DNA from: Oxytricha trifallax
Taxonomy: Eukaryota; Ciliophora; Spirotrichea; Sporadotrichida; Oxytrichidae
Length of the DNA stretch: 64,000 nucleotides
Assembly: GCA_000711775.1 (NCBI GenBank)
Contig: ARYC01000191.1
Span: forward strand, 124,001 to 188,000
Direction of reading: 5' to 3'
Shown: one piece after another, positions 21,230-32,660 of the stretch
Position numbering within the stretch: the first letter of the stretch is position 1
How the letters are laid out: each line of letters starts with the position of its first letter
Translations under genes and position numbers: made by a program
The notes under the pieces: model-generated
What the model was told of the DNA's origin: nothing
The model's input: only the letters and a program-made list of their open reading frames with translations
Databases searched by the model: none

Positions 21230-22340
21230 TCCAGCTGGTTGCTTGATTATTGCGAAATGCAGACATATCTTTATCCCAATCAAGCCCAGTCAGATTCAAA
21301 CAGCATACTTACTTTGGATTGCTTGTGATAGGTTGTATGCATGCTTATTTCAATAATTATTACAAAGTAATCTCTACAGAAGACAGATAATGAGTTTGAT
21401 TATCCAGATGATTGGTCATTTACAAGTTCATCTTCCACCACAATGCCATTGTTACTACCCACTGCTTTACTTGAAGTTCAACTGCGGAATGTATATACAG
21501 CACAGCAGACTCTATCTTTCGATGAAACTGTGATAATATGATTTAGAGCATTAAAGATGTAAGTGATCATTTGAATTCTAGGCGAGTTGTGAATTTAAAT
21601 GGTGTCATTCAGTATGGTAAGTGCTTTGAGCTTTATTCAATGAGCTCTTGGTGTTTTGCTATTATCCATAGAAGTTGCTTGTTATTTGCTAACTCATAAC
21701 TATATTGCATTCCACTTAAAACTAAATATATAATTACAAATAATATATTTCAATTAACTATATAAATTAAATAAAATCTTAAATTCATAATTCATGTGCT
21801 AAATACTCTGGTATTGAAGCTGCACCCAACAAACAAGCAAGCTCAGTCTCCGCAGGCATCATTGTCAACTTGCGCATTTGAATTGCTAGCTGCTGTTATC
21901 TTGCTTGAATGCCTACAATTACTTGCATTCAAGAATGCAAAATCAAATATATTAACTAATTTATTAATAATTTTTATGGTAAACAAAATGCTGATGAATA
22001 AAAATAAATAGTGTAGGTAAGTTGGAATCGCCAATCACAGCAAAAATGATAAACTTACTGCTATCGTTTTAGAATCAATTATCATTGTAATTGGAGTATG
22101 TGCTGATATTTAAATATATATAGTCATATTTCGCCACAAAAATATGATTTTATAAATCGATGATTACCCAATATTTAATTATTGTAGGAAATTGATTGGA
22201 TATTATACTTATGCTGCTAATTATGATTATAATAAAGGGATTAATAATGCTTGTATAAGTATTTTGTGAAAGAATACGATATTAAGCAATTATGGGTTTT
22301 CTTAATGGAACAGCAGTAGCCATTCGATAACACAGAAGCA
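21230..22340 (+). pseudogene. Series of coding-like islands, unknown membrane-type product
   Basis: I recognise no family. Several short plus-strand frames stand out from AT-rich spacers: CEMQTYLYPNQAQSDSNS (about 21255), TDNEFDYPDDWSFTSSSSTT (about 21385), KYSGIEAAPNKQASSVSAG (about 21803), VGIANHSKNDKLTAIVLES followed by the hydrophobic IIIVIGVCADI (about 22020) and RKLIGYYTYAANYDYNKG (about 22190). A GT...AG interval near 21325-21381 between the first two could be an intron or an eliminated sequence. The alternation of islands and AT spacers is what macronuclear-destined segments look like, but no macronuclear sequence was available to prove it. Confidence 0.35.
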
Positions 22341-22469
22341 AATCTCTTGAAAATCACAGCAATTGATTGATAAACGAAGTAACCCACATAATTATGGCAT
22401 TGACGATCATATAATTACAATTATTTATTATAAAAATCCAGTGTTTAATGTGTTTAATGATTAAAATCA

Positions 22470-22920
22470 AATAAATTTAACATATCACTGAATACTAAAA
22501 TCAAACCATCAATCTTAGTCGTAACGTTGACGTATCTGAGTCAGTTGACGTGGCAAATTCCGTGACGTGGCAGTCGTAAAGTAGAAAACTCCGATAAAAC
22601 CAATCTCGCTTTTACCTAGTCTCCTCCTAAAATCAAGATTTTAACCGGTTATAACCCGGGACAGAGCTCGTAGAATTCAACCAGAGTGTCAGAAGTTGGA
22701 GAAAAACGCTTACCGGTCCCACCGCTGCTGGGAAACGTAATCCCTGTCCTTTCGCTGTGGTAGCTTCAGTACCCTAACCCGGTGTGGGAGAAAAATCCTT
22801 ATCGTTATCTTCATTGGTTTTTGTCTTCTCACTTTTGAAGGCAGAGCGTACCTTCATCCTGCTAACTATTACCTAGGAAACTGAACTCAAGCCAGGCAAC
22901 TCATCTAATGCAGGGAACTC
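22470..22920 (+). repeat. Dispersed GC-rich repeat R, copy A (uninterrupted)
   Basis: This matches the reverse complement of 37600-40175 once the insertion there is removed. Shared words include AACATATCACTG, AAACCATCAATCTTAG, GGTGTGGGAGAAAAA, CTTCTCACTTTTGAAGGC and CTCATCTAATGCA. GC content is far above the local level. The end near 22920 is approximate. More than one frame is free of TGA, so I cannot tell whether it is coding, a SINE-like element or another repeat. It marks the ancestral empty site for the insertion in copy B. Confidence 0.7.
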
Positions 22921-22929
22921 TTAGAATCT

Positions 22930-24460
22930 AGCTCACTCGAAGTGTGTGTACATAAAAATCCAGTAAATTACTATGTTCCAACAATTCTTTCACTTTACTT
23001 GCTTTACTAAGATATTTGTCACTCAATGAATTGTCTATGAATCTGTGATGATTTATTTTGAATTGTACTTTTTTCACAAGTAGCATAAGTAAACGAACTT
23101 TGAAAGTTTAAACGATAGGGTAATTTAAATTATAATTTATGGTAAGTCCTTTATTTAATGAAAACTTTTCATTAATCTCGGTTTTTGAGCTTATTACTTT
23201 TTTGACAGTGAAATCATTGAAAACTCTTATGTATCTATGCTAGGTAGGCAGCTTTGGGTTGTGAGAACAATGAAATATCAAAAATTTAAAGGAGTTCCTT
23301 AAAAGTCCATTAGTTTTCCATCAACAGTAATCTACCACCAAAAAATATCAGATCATGATTATTGAACATAGTGAAAGTTATAAACGATATTAATAAGAGG
23401 CAAATAATTAATTATAATTAAAGGAATCCTTAATCAGATGATATTTTTTTCAATTAACTTCTGAAGATTTCTCTGTTGATACTAATCTATTGATTAAGTT
23501 ATGTGAAAGTCACCCAGTTTAATTATTTAAGATAGTCGAGGGAAAATGAATCTCTTCAATATCACTACTCCATATACATTTGTTTTTACTAATCCATGAT
23601 CTCCCCGAGAATTTTTCTGATAATTCAAGGTGTACAATTATCTTTCATAGTTTTCATTGCTTTGTTTACAAACTGAATTTTAAATGTGTTTTGGTGACCA
23701 TTATAAGTATATGATTATGGTAATGACGGAATAAAATAGCAGTCAAAGATCTTACAGATTTAGTAAATGACAATGATGAAAATAAGGAAAATATAAATTC
23801 CATCTCTTAAGTTAGTAAACAAAATCAGTGAGATAATATGAATAATTTAAAAATAAAAATGGTTGATTCCAAATTGAAGTACTGCAAAATTTCATCGATT
23901 GTTTCTATAAGAAACTTATAGTTAAATATTAAAATCAATTCCAATTTTATTTCACTTTGCTATACTATTTTGAACACATAAACATAGAAATCAGACGAGG
24001 GGATCTTCTAAAAAACAAATTATCTTTAAATTCATAAAATTTGGATATAAGAAAAATTAAAAGAGATGTATTTGACCTTTTTTGGAAATTCATGATCACA
24101 AAAAATTGAAAGTGCCATAACACTTATGCTAGTAGTCTATCAAATCTTTTTATTTTATAGTTTTAATCATAATTTATTTTCATATTAATCAACAACTATT
24201 TCTATCTGTATAGAGATAGGTATCATTATAATTTATAGTATTAATTTATAAAAATGGTTAATTTAACTTGAACTTTAACCTCTATTATTAAATAATATCT
24301 ATTTAATAAGTAAAAGTCATAAGATACTTTAAGTATGAAATTTTATATATAAATGCTTCAGAGTATTATAATGAAATATATACCTTGAATCATAGTAATC
24401 TATTCTCTAATTACGATACGGTAACCACCTCTTAATTCTTGATATTCTTCATCTTTCATT
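22930..24460. other. AT-rich DNA, nothing recognised
   Basis: AT-rich sequence with no supported ORF or repeat. Confidence 0.55.
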
Positions 24461-24469
24461 GTTGTTGAT

Positions 24470-24870
24470 TCAGTTAAACAGAACCTTGACTTAATCTTTC
24501 TTGATTAACTGAATTTCTTAATTTGGCATAGATTTCTTAGTGAAAAGATACCCTTCTACCTTTGAATTATTTTCAATAAACTCACTGAATCTTCTCTCAC
24601 ACTAATAAAATCTTGTTCCATCATTCTTCCTAGGTCTTCCCTCTGTATTGGTATTGTCTTCCTATTAATTAACCTACGAGATAAATGTCTTTGTTCCTAT
24701 CTCTTAACTTACTATATGCACCAGCATTTCTTATTATCTACCCATTTCAATTGCTACTTTTTCCTCATTTATGAACTTTCCTGATCTGCAATTCCTCATT
24801 TATAAATGTCCAGCCAATCTTTGCCTGAGATCTAAATAAATAGTTTTCCAAATTAATTATTTGTATATTG
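24470..24870 (-). CDS. Hypothetical minus-strand ORF, about 130 codons
   Basis: A minus-strand frame without TGA runs from beyond 24850 to TGA at 24470-24472. TAA/TAG are used as Gln at several sites. It is rich in charged residues (GKFINEEKVAIEMGRQQEML, NTEGRPRKNDGTRFYQCERR, NSKVEGYLFTKKSMPNQ). No Met is obvious at the 5' end, so it may be an internal segment of a gene or retroposon ORF lying just upstream of copy E3. No family is recognised. Confidence 0.35.
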
Positions 24871-24999
24871 TTTGTAGATAAAATTCACAATGAATTCTAT
24901 CAAATTATTATTATCTTTTTTTAATATTAATATTTGTATTATTAACTTAATAAGTTAAAGGTTGACACCAAAATGATTTGTGACGATAAGTCAGAAATG

Positions 25000-26495
25000 A
25001 CACACATTCCAAAATAAAAGTGCATCAACCAAACACACTCCCCCCACTCATCAATAAATATGTTGAAAGTCTAGAAGAAGACGAGGGGCAACTACTGTCA
25101 TAATTTAAAGATGAACCAGAAATTCGCTGGCTATGAAACAATGGGGCTCTTACAATCATCAATAAGCGAATCTATTAGCTTGTTCTTTAGATGAACCTAA
25201 CATGACGCACTATTTCTTGTCACGCTTCATAGAAACAATAGAAAATAAAAATTCAGAAAAGATCTCTCAAAATCAAAAGAAAACAATAAGAGACTCCCAT
25301 CTCTTCTCCACCACATTAGCCAGACCAAGAGAAAGGCACAAGTCTCTTTCAAACTAACTAAAACTAAAGTCTTTTCTCTTAGTAATATATCTTGAGGTTT
25401 AGTTACCCTCAAAAATAATAGGTTTGCTCTATTCAATAACTTAAACTATCAGGCTAATAACTTGAATCTCAAAGTCTTATTTAGTAATACCCCTTATTTA
25501 CATCTAAGTCCTCAAACATATCACTTTTTTAAAACACAAATAAAGTATGGCCCTCACTTGACTTGAGATGTAAACATATCTCTTAATAAAACCCTCCAGC
25601 ATAGAACGAGTTTCTTAAAACAGGCTTTAATATCTCATAACTTGGAGATATAAACAAAACCCCGAGATTCGACCAAAAAAATCCGTTTCTTAAGGCTCAT
25701 TATTTTCTCCAATATTCATTACTAAATAGGAAAAATTTGCCTAAGAAAAGGATGATGCACTTCTAGTACTAAATAGGAAATTATAACACTTCTAACCTTG
25801 AGCTGTGCTTGACCAAACTATTTCAATATAACATATAAGCTAACAGATGTCACTAATCATAAATAATTAACACAAAATCCCGACACAGTACACGAAAAAT
25901 CCGGTTACAGAATGAATTCACCAATGACTAATCAAGAGTTAAATCCGAAGTGCTAGACAAGTGGAATCAACCACTTGAAGAAAGTCAGACACCCATTAGA
26001 AATCAAATGGAAGTCGACAAATTGATCTAATCCACATCAAAAATTGAAAATAAGAAAGAAAGCTTATTAATGTTTGGGGATTAAAATAATTAATAACTAA
26101 TTTCAAACCCAAACTAAGGATCAAACCATGATAATTTTAAAGTTCGAAACTTGAGAAACCCAAGTAAAATTTTTAGTATAATCTTAAGAAGTGCTTCATA
26201 CTAGATAGATCAAGTCACTCGAAATTTCTTTGAAAAACTTCACATTCAGCAACGATACTAACTTAACAGTTAATTCGTAGAACCATACATGTAAGAAATG
26301 TCAAGACGAAGAAAAAAAAATAACCATCAAGAAGAAAAAGAGAAAGTGAAGCAAGTGAGTATCAGAGCAGTAGGATATAATGGTGTCTCAACCAATGGCA
26401 CTATAAATTTAAAAGGGCTTGACCCTAATATATTACCATTTATATTGATCTGGGATCCCGAGAGACCTCAGTGTGATCTTATTATTATTATTAAT
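25000..26495 (+). mobile_element. RT-A retroposon copy E3
   Basis: This is a plus-strand copy with the conserved 3' end at 26410-26495: AAAAGGGCTTGACCCTA hairpin, GATCTGGGATCCCGAGAGACC block and (ATT)n tail. Upstream sequence is less AT-rich, with a lysine/glutamate-rich coding stretch (DEEKKNNHQEEKEKVKQ, about 26310) just before the 3' end. That is the same position as the charged C-terminus of the ORF in copy E6. TGA codons occur at about the chance rate upstream, so no ORF can be defined. The 5' boundary near 25000 is a guess based on composition. Confidence 0.45.
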
Positions 26496-26572
26496 ATTTG
26501 TAGTTTCTAAATAACTCTAAAATAAAATCAATACAGATTATATAGTTGCTCGTTTTAGAATTACTAAACAAT

Positions 26573-27985
26573 ATTAATATAACAATAAGATCATATTGTG
26601 GTCTCTGGGAACCCCTGAAATTGTATATTAGGAAATAAATTATGTTCAAGCTCTTTTATTTATATGTTAGAATTATTGGCACGAACATCTATTAATTCAA
26701 TTAAAAATTTCACTTTCTGTTTCTTTTTTTGTTCTATTCTTTACCTCTTATTATTTCTTTTTTTCTTGTTTTCAATTCATGATAATCAAGAGGAGTTCTT
26801 CCAACTTTTCATTAGTTAAATAATTTGTTGAGAAGTGCACTCTTTTAACAGCTTCTTAAATGAAGCGCTTTTTGAAAAGCGGGTCAAGCTAATTTAGTAG
26901 TTCGATTTCTAAACTGTTGATTGATTAATGGGAAGGTCTTATTGACATTCTTTTATAGTCAATAAGTTTTTAAGAAAGTTAGAACCTAATTTCATCCTAA
27001 TTTAGAAATTGATGTATACTCAGGAGAAGTTTAACCTAAACCTATTTAGTACTGATTAGAATGTCAGGCATTTTACATTGTTTGTTTAAATTATCCTTAA
27101 TTATTGGTTAAGCTAATGGATTTTTACCCATGTCATTACTACTTGCTGTTGAATTTCTAATCATATTTAGCTTAGTTTCTATTGCTAAAATAAGTGATGA
27201 CTAGTCCCTATCTTTTACCTCTAATTTAACTTACTAAGAGCCACTAGATTTATTCCCAGTTTGCGATTCAAACAATGGACGATTAGAAGATTTCTAATTC
27301 TTTTAGTCTATGAAACATTTTAAATCCAATGGTTGTTTTCTTCTTTAATGGAAATTGAGCTTCCTCTAGAGTTGTAGACAGTTGGTTTTATAGGTTTGAT
27401 GTATTACTTTTGCTCTTCTTACTATTTAAATTTGTTAGAATAGATGTTCCATAGTTTTTTTTGCTTGGCTATTTGGTAATGAGATTTTAGTTTATATCCT
27501 CTGGGTTTTGTAAATTTTTATCTGTAAGCTGTTCATTGTGAGAATGTCGAGCTAGATGTATTTGGTAGTAGATTCTTTTCTTAGAGGATGTTAATTTAAG
27601 ATTAGATTAATTGTTTTGATTCTTTCATCCTTGATTAGTTCTTGTATACTTTTCTTGTAAAACTTTTTTGCTTGTTCATAGTTGTTAATTTGTAAGTTAG
27701 CAGTCTCTTTTACATATTTTTGAAAGTGTTAGACTTTTGAAAACTTGAGTTTAAGAATTTAATTCCAGTAGGTTATCTTTGGAGGAGTCTGTGTTTGCTT
27801 GTTGATGAATGTAATTTTTGTAATCCGAGGTATTTTTTCTTAGCAACTTTACTTTCATGTTCATAGTCAATATAGACTGATAGGCAAATGAAAGAGAAGA
27901 TAATTTTTTTAATTGAAAGTATTTAATGTCCATATTAACGAAATCATATATAATAAAAAGGTCTTGACCATTATATATTTGCATA
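26573..27985 (-). mobile_element. RT-A retroposon copy E4
   Basis: A minus-strand copy. Its 3' end lies at 26573-26660, with a degenerate hairpin (AGAGCTTGAAC), GGGGTTCCCAGAGACC and a decayed ATT tail. Upstream on the minus strand is a lysine-rich stretch near 26700-26780. An open region around 27400-27720 encodes YVKETANLQINNYEQAKKFY. The 5' end abuts copy E5 near 27950. Many TGAs show decay. Confidence 0.45.
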
Positions 27986-28043
27986 TATTAATGATCGGGG
28001 GTCCCTCAGAGACCTCAGTGTGATCTTATTATTATTAGACTGA
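27940..28043 (+). mobile_element. RT-A retroposon copy E5, 3' end only
   Basis: About 100 bp carry the family 3' end: AAAAGGTCTTGACCATT hairpin region, GATCGGGGGTCCCTCAGAGA block and (ATT)n tail. It lies in opposite orientation to E4. It is either a heavily 5'-truncated insertion or the remains of a head-to-head pair. Confidence 0.55.
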
Positions 28044-28044
28044 T

Positions 28045-28780
28045 AGGTTGTCTTCATGATTATAGGGTATCATAGGCGAGAAAAATAGGTCTGATAATAA
28101 GTGCTAGTATGAATAGTAGGAGGGGCTTTGATCAGATTTTTTCAATGTCAGTTTCTCAACTATCATCGAGTTGTCCACTGGAAGCAACTTATCTATGCAA
28201 ATTAAAGTTCATTAGAGTCCTTTAGAATCTACACATAGTGAAGTGGCTTTTTTTGTATGTCATTGATGGATTTTGAATTATTTCTGATTTATCGTCACAA
28301 ATCCTGATCGTCAACCGATTAATTTTTAATTAATAATATTACTTACAATAGAGTATCACCATAAATTTATCAAAATAGGCAAATTAGACTTTCATATATT
28401 CTAATTTATTAATTTTATTAAAAACAGAAATAATCTAAAATTTTTTTTATATATAAAAATTTAAAATCGTACAAAATATTAATAAAAATATATATTTCTT
28501 AATTAATTTATATATCTATAGACAAATAATTTTTATATTTAATAATTATCTTCATGAATTTCAAATCACCAGCCCACCTCCAATTTGAAAGATACCGCGT
28601 AATATTGATATTTGGTAACTAATCTCACTGCAGTTGAATTATTACTTTTAAACCTTTTAATTCACTTGAAATTAACATATCTGCGCTTGCTATCACTGCT
28701 CACTGTCTTTAAATCTTAATTTATTGATCTTTTAAATACAATTCACAAACTACAAACTTGCAGATAAATATAGCAATTTA
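28045..28780. other. AT-rich DNA, nothing recognised
   Basis: AT-rich with TA-rich patches around 28430-28530. No supported gene. Confidence 0.5.
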
Positions 28781-29930
28781 TGCAACTAGTTTTCTCATTT
28801 AGAGGCATTGCTGATAACTGTAGCTGTAGGTGGGCTGCATGTGCTTAGATGAATTCAACTGGACTGATCTGGCATAAGCAAAGCACTCAATGGACAGAAA
28901 TAGGCTCTTTATTTACATTTAATAGCTCACATCTAATTGCGCTAATATGAATTGTTTCATAATTTAATTTAATTCAATTAATAATTATACAATATTTTTT
29001 AAAAATAATATATTTATTAAGGTTATATGAATTGAAATACAATAAAGACGAGCAGTCACTTTGAATAGATTGGTCAGCACTGGTTTACAAAATTAGATGT
29101 GGCTTGATCTAGCATCTAGGCAAAGAGAGTTTAAAATGCTCAGATAACAGCTAGACTTTAGAGTTCAGAAGATCCAAAGCAGCATTCAATAATCTAACTC
29201 AATGAAATCAGTTCACTATTTATTATACTCACTTCTTAATTTAAATATAATATATAATATATTAATAATAATATGTTATTAGCTAGAAGCAGTGAAAACT
29301 TGCATTTAAATCATTAAAAGATTTGAAGAGGAGGGTAATAACTTCATTTTAGTGATTTCTCTAAGGAAGAAGCACACCGATGATGTCGATCTCAGCAAGG
29401 ACAAGCAATTAAAAGAGACTGTAGTTTATTTTACGGCAAATGAATCTATTCGATTTAACACACTAATAATTTACAGTGCATTCAAATACACCAGGACAAG
29501 CAATATCGTGGATGTGTGTATTCTAACTCTGCTGCATCCTGTGCTCAAACTGATTAATGTCAAGGTGCATGATATTTGTAATCTAATCAACACTAAATGA
29601 TTAAATATAATATAATATTATAATATTATAATATAATTAATAAATTAATCAACTACTAGGTTAAGGAACTAATAAAGCTGCTTGTTAGCAGTTAAATCTA
29701 ATGAAGGCTGCACAATTCATTGAGATAACAGAGGTGAAGACAAATATTTAAAAGGCATGCATAGATGAAAAAGCAAGTGGTTGAAGTGAAGGCGAGATAA
29801 GAAACTTAGGAATGTCAGTGTACATTAGCATGATCATCATGTTGGAGAGGACAAACATAAGAGTAATCAGTTTAAAATGTAAGGATTTAGTTTTAATTCA
29901 TATTTAAATTCTACTTATTTTTAATTTATA
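28780..29930 (+). pseudogene. Four coding-like islands separated by pure-AT spacers (MDS/IES-like)
   Basis: No family is recognised. Island 1 (about 28795-28950) reads GIADNCSCRWAACAQMNSTG. Island 2 (about 29055-29235) reads LDLASRQREFKMLRQQLDF. Island 3 (about 29320-29600, ending in TGA) reads KKHTDDVDLSKDKQLKETVV and is open even in the standard code. Island 4 (about 29655-29890) reads NLMKAAQFIEITEVKTNIQK. Between them lie 60-90 bp spacers made almost only of A and T (28960-29045, 29235-29290, 29600-29650). Sharp alternation of balanced and AT-only DNA is typical of germline gene segments with eliminated inserts. Pointers cannot be assigned without the macronuclear sequence. Confidence 0.4.
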
Positions 29931-29934
29931 TTTG

Positions 29935-30830
29935 AAGAAATTTAAGATTGCTTTTAATAAATTAATTAGCTTAGTATAAATAGATATTTCAAGAACATCT
30001 TATATTAGTATTCATTACATTACAAATAGTGTTAATGACGGTTAATGTCATGATGCTCTTTGACAGCAGTGGATACACAAAATAAAAAATAATTCTAATA
30101 CTTTTATTAATGAAAACTACCTACGAATTCATTAATTATGCAGTTCTTACTCTTAATTGTTCCATAATTTATCAAATAATCTAACAATTTAAAAATACCA
30201 TTGTGATAAGTTATCTTAGTATTTAAAGTTTATAAACAACTTGAGCCGAACATAATTCACTGTAGTTCTATTCCTTGTTTTCTAATCATGAGGCAAGGCA
30301 TGATTTGTCTAACAACTCATGCCTTTCGCTATTACTGTCATTTGATTAAAATTCTTATTTATTAACAGATTAAATAGAATCTTATGAAACTTACATCCTC
30401 AAAGATAGTTGCTAGATATAAAGACGATTAACATTTGCTTCAATTTAATATAGTTAATATATTATTTATAAATTGATACCAAATCTTATTAAATGTAATA
30501 AAGGATAGTTATATTTTCCTAAAATTTATATAATTTTAAATATCTAACTTAGATCCTTAAATTAACATGATCAGATAGAAACTACAAATATATATTCTAT
30601 CAAATGTTTATTCTAATCAAATAAGTTGAATAATAAATATTATCAATCTCACTACTTTCCAATGTATTATGTACTTTTCATGATATAGAATAAGGTAATA
30701 CTGAAATATTATAGGAAAATTTTTCTTAGCAATTATTATCAATGTAGTCTAAGATAAACTATGTTTATATAAATTCAAACAAACTAAATGCTTACTTTAA
30801 AGATCTAAAATATAGTAATATTTAGCTTAA
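29935..30830. other. AT-rich DNA, nothing recognised
   Basis: AT-rich sequence up to the microsatellite tail of the LINE. No supported features. Confidence 0.55.
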
Positions 30831-30848
30831 TAGTAGTAGTAGTAGTAA
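30831..30848. repeat. Microsatellite 3' tail of the LINE
   Basis: Six tandem TAG triplets on the plus strand (ACT/CTA on the LINE strand) end the element, paralleling the ATT tails of the RT-A family. Confidence 0.7.
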
Positions 30849-30959
30849 ATAACTTAAGGTAATTTAAAATTCTAAAATGCGTAGAGTAATTAGTGCTGTG
30901 TAAAATGATAATGAGTCTCAGAGTATTTGACCCACTATTAATTGCGGTTCCCCGCGCCT

Positions 30960-32612
30960 TCATTATTGGTCATCTGGTTTTCCTTTCATCTATTCCTGTT
31001 CCTTTTCATTCTCTTTCTTATTATTCCCATGTTTTTGCTTTTCCTCCTGAATTACCTTACTGAATCCATTTGTCTATTGCTCTAGGGTCTCTTTACATGC
31101 TCCAATTTGCTCCAGCTCCCGTATGGATGTTCCATTGAAGAGGTAGCCTTCTAATTCTTCGAAGACTTCAACCATTTCATTGAACCTACCTTCCACTTCT
31201 TGGAATTGTTGTTCAATCTGAGTATTTACATTCTCTCTCATTACCATGTCGTCCCATTAGTCTATTTATGGATTGCAAACAGCTGATCCTGTCGTCATGT
31301 CCTCGTTAGCATGTTGCCATATCAAGTCATTCCTTAATTCCATGTCTCTTTCCAGTTTTCCTCTTTAACAGCGATTCCTTACCTCCCTATCTCAATTTTC
31401 ACAAATCCAAGTTCTAAATTGAGCATCAGATAATGTCTCTGCATGTTCACCCAATCGTTAGCAAATATTTGGAATACAGGTTCTCCTGTAAGTTTCATAT
31501 CTAGGTGGTTAATTGTTAGTATTGCCATGACTCCGCAATCTTCGGGATTTTTTACTTTGTGCGTCTCAGTCTTGCTTATAATTCTTTTCACCTAGAATTT
31601 TCTCCCCACTGTGCCTTCTAGTAGTTCGTTTATCTGTTTCGTGGATTTTTAGAGGACTGCCACGCTACCAATTGATCTTCTGGAGTCATAAATCTCAAGT
31701 GTCTTTGAGTTCTTTTCTACTTTTAGAACTACCCAGTTCTTGCAGTTCCTAATGTTACCCTAACAGCTCACTGATAGGATTATTCCTTGGATATCTTCCT
31801 GTGCTCTCCAAAACCTTCTATTCTCAATTTTCCAGTTAGTCGTCCCAATGATTCTCTCCAAGCTCTTGATTCCATTTTCATCCACGACTAACGGTGGTAG
31901 TATTAAAAAGTCCTGGTTCTTTTGATTGAATTGAACTTCTTCAATCAGTCTTGAGATTGCTGGTTTCTTTCGAGATGTGATTTCTTGGAATTAAGTCAAA
32001 GTGCTTCCATTCCTAGTTGATCTCCCTTTCATGTCTAAGTTGTTTCTCTGACCACAAGTCCTCCTCTCTCACTCCATTTCTACGAGCTCTCTATCTGTCA
32101 TCAAATCGTCTAACGAGAGCCTTTTCAATCTTAGTTCTGGTGCTTGGGCAACATACTATAGTCACCATTCTTGTTACCACCGGGTTCCAGCTTTTTTTTG
32201 CGTAGATGATCTTGTCAAAATCCTGGCATTTCACCTCGGTCAGGTCGTTTAGATTTTTGAATTCCATCTGGTCTCCCTGAATGCAGTCTGTACCGTCTTC
32301 ATGTTTGTCGAATCGATCTCTCTGGCTCTTGGATTCATTCAGTTTCTTACTTGGGTTCAACTTCTCAATCTTCAGTCTGCTCTTAAATCCCATTTGTTTG
32401 TTGAGAGGTGTTTTGTAAAAGTTATTCATTCTTCCTGAGCCCTAATGCTTCTTGGTCATTACTTCTGTCTCTGTGATTGAATCTAGCCTCTTACACCTTC
32501 TCCCAGAACTCCCTCTTCTTGTTGCGATTTTCCCATCTTCCAGGCTTCCTATTCCATGATCTCTTCACCTCTTCTTCCATCTTTCTTTTATTTGCTTCTG
32601 GCTGATTTAATG
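30960..32612 (-). pseudogene. LINE second ORF: Ulp1/C48-like segment plus coiled coil
   Basis: It starts with ATG at 32610-32612 (MNPLNQPEANKRKMEEEVKR) and ends with TGA at 30960-30962, with frame changes between. The middle, about 31470-31860 in one frame, resembles a Ulp1-type (C48) cysteine protease core. It has NWVVLKV (about 31728-31742), IYDS (31682-31696) and PEDCGVMAI (about 31529-31543), the order His-Trp, Asp, Cys-Gly of that family. The usual catalytic His is Asn here and the oxyanion Gln is not evident, so activity is doubtful or the match is only structural. The C-terminal part (31000-31250) is a Glu/Gln-rich coiled coil (FNEMVEVFEELEGYLF). An N-terminal basic region could bind RNA. 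Confidence 0.5.
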
Positions 32613-32617
32613 GATTC

Positions 32618-32660
32618 ATTCTACTTTAATGTCAATACTTTTAATTTTTAATTATTTTAT
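32618..32660. repeat. Spacer between LINE ORFs, copy of the element's leader
   Basis: The plus-strand word TTAATGTCAATACTTTTAAT, followed by TTTTAATTATTTTATT, occurs here and again at 36723-36765. Each lies just upstream (minus strand) of an ORF start. In this copy it also encodes the last residues and TGA of the RT ORF. Confidence 0.75.

Noticed and set aside
26573-28043. A single transposon with terminal inverted repeats formed by the two opposite RT-A 3' ends.
   Set aside because: Other copies, notably E6 with its target duplication, carry this sequence at one end only, so two opposite retroposons fit better.
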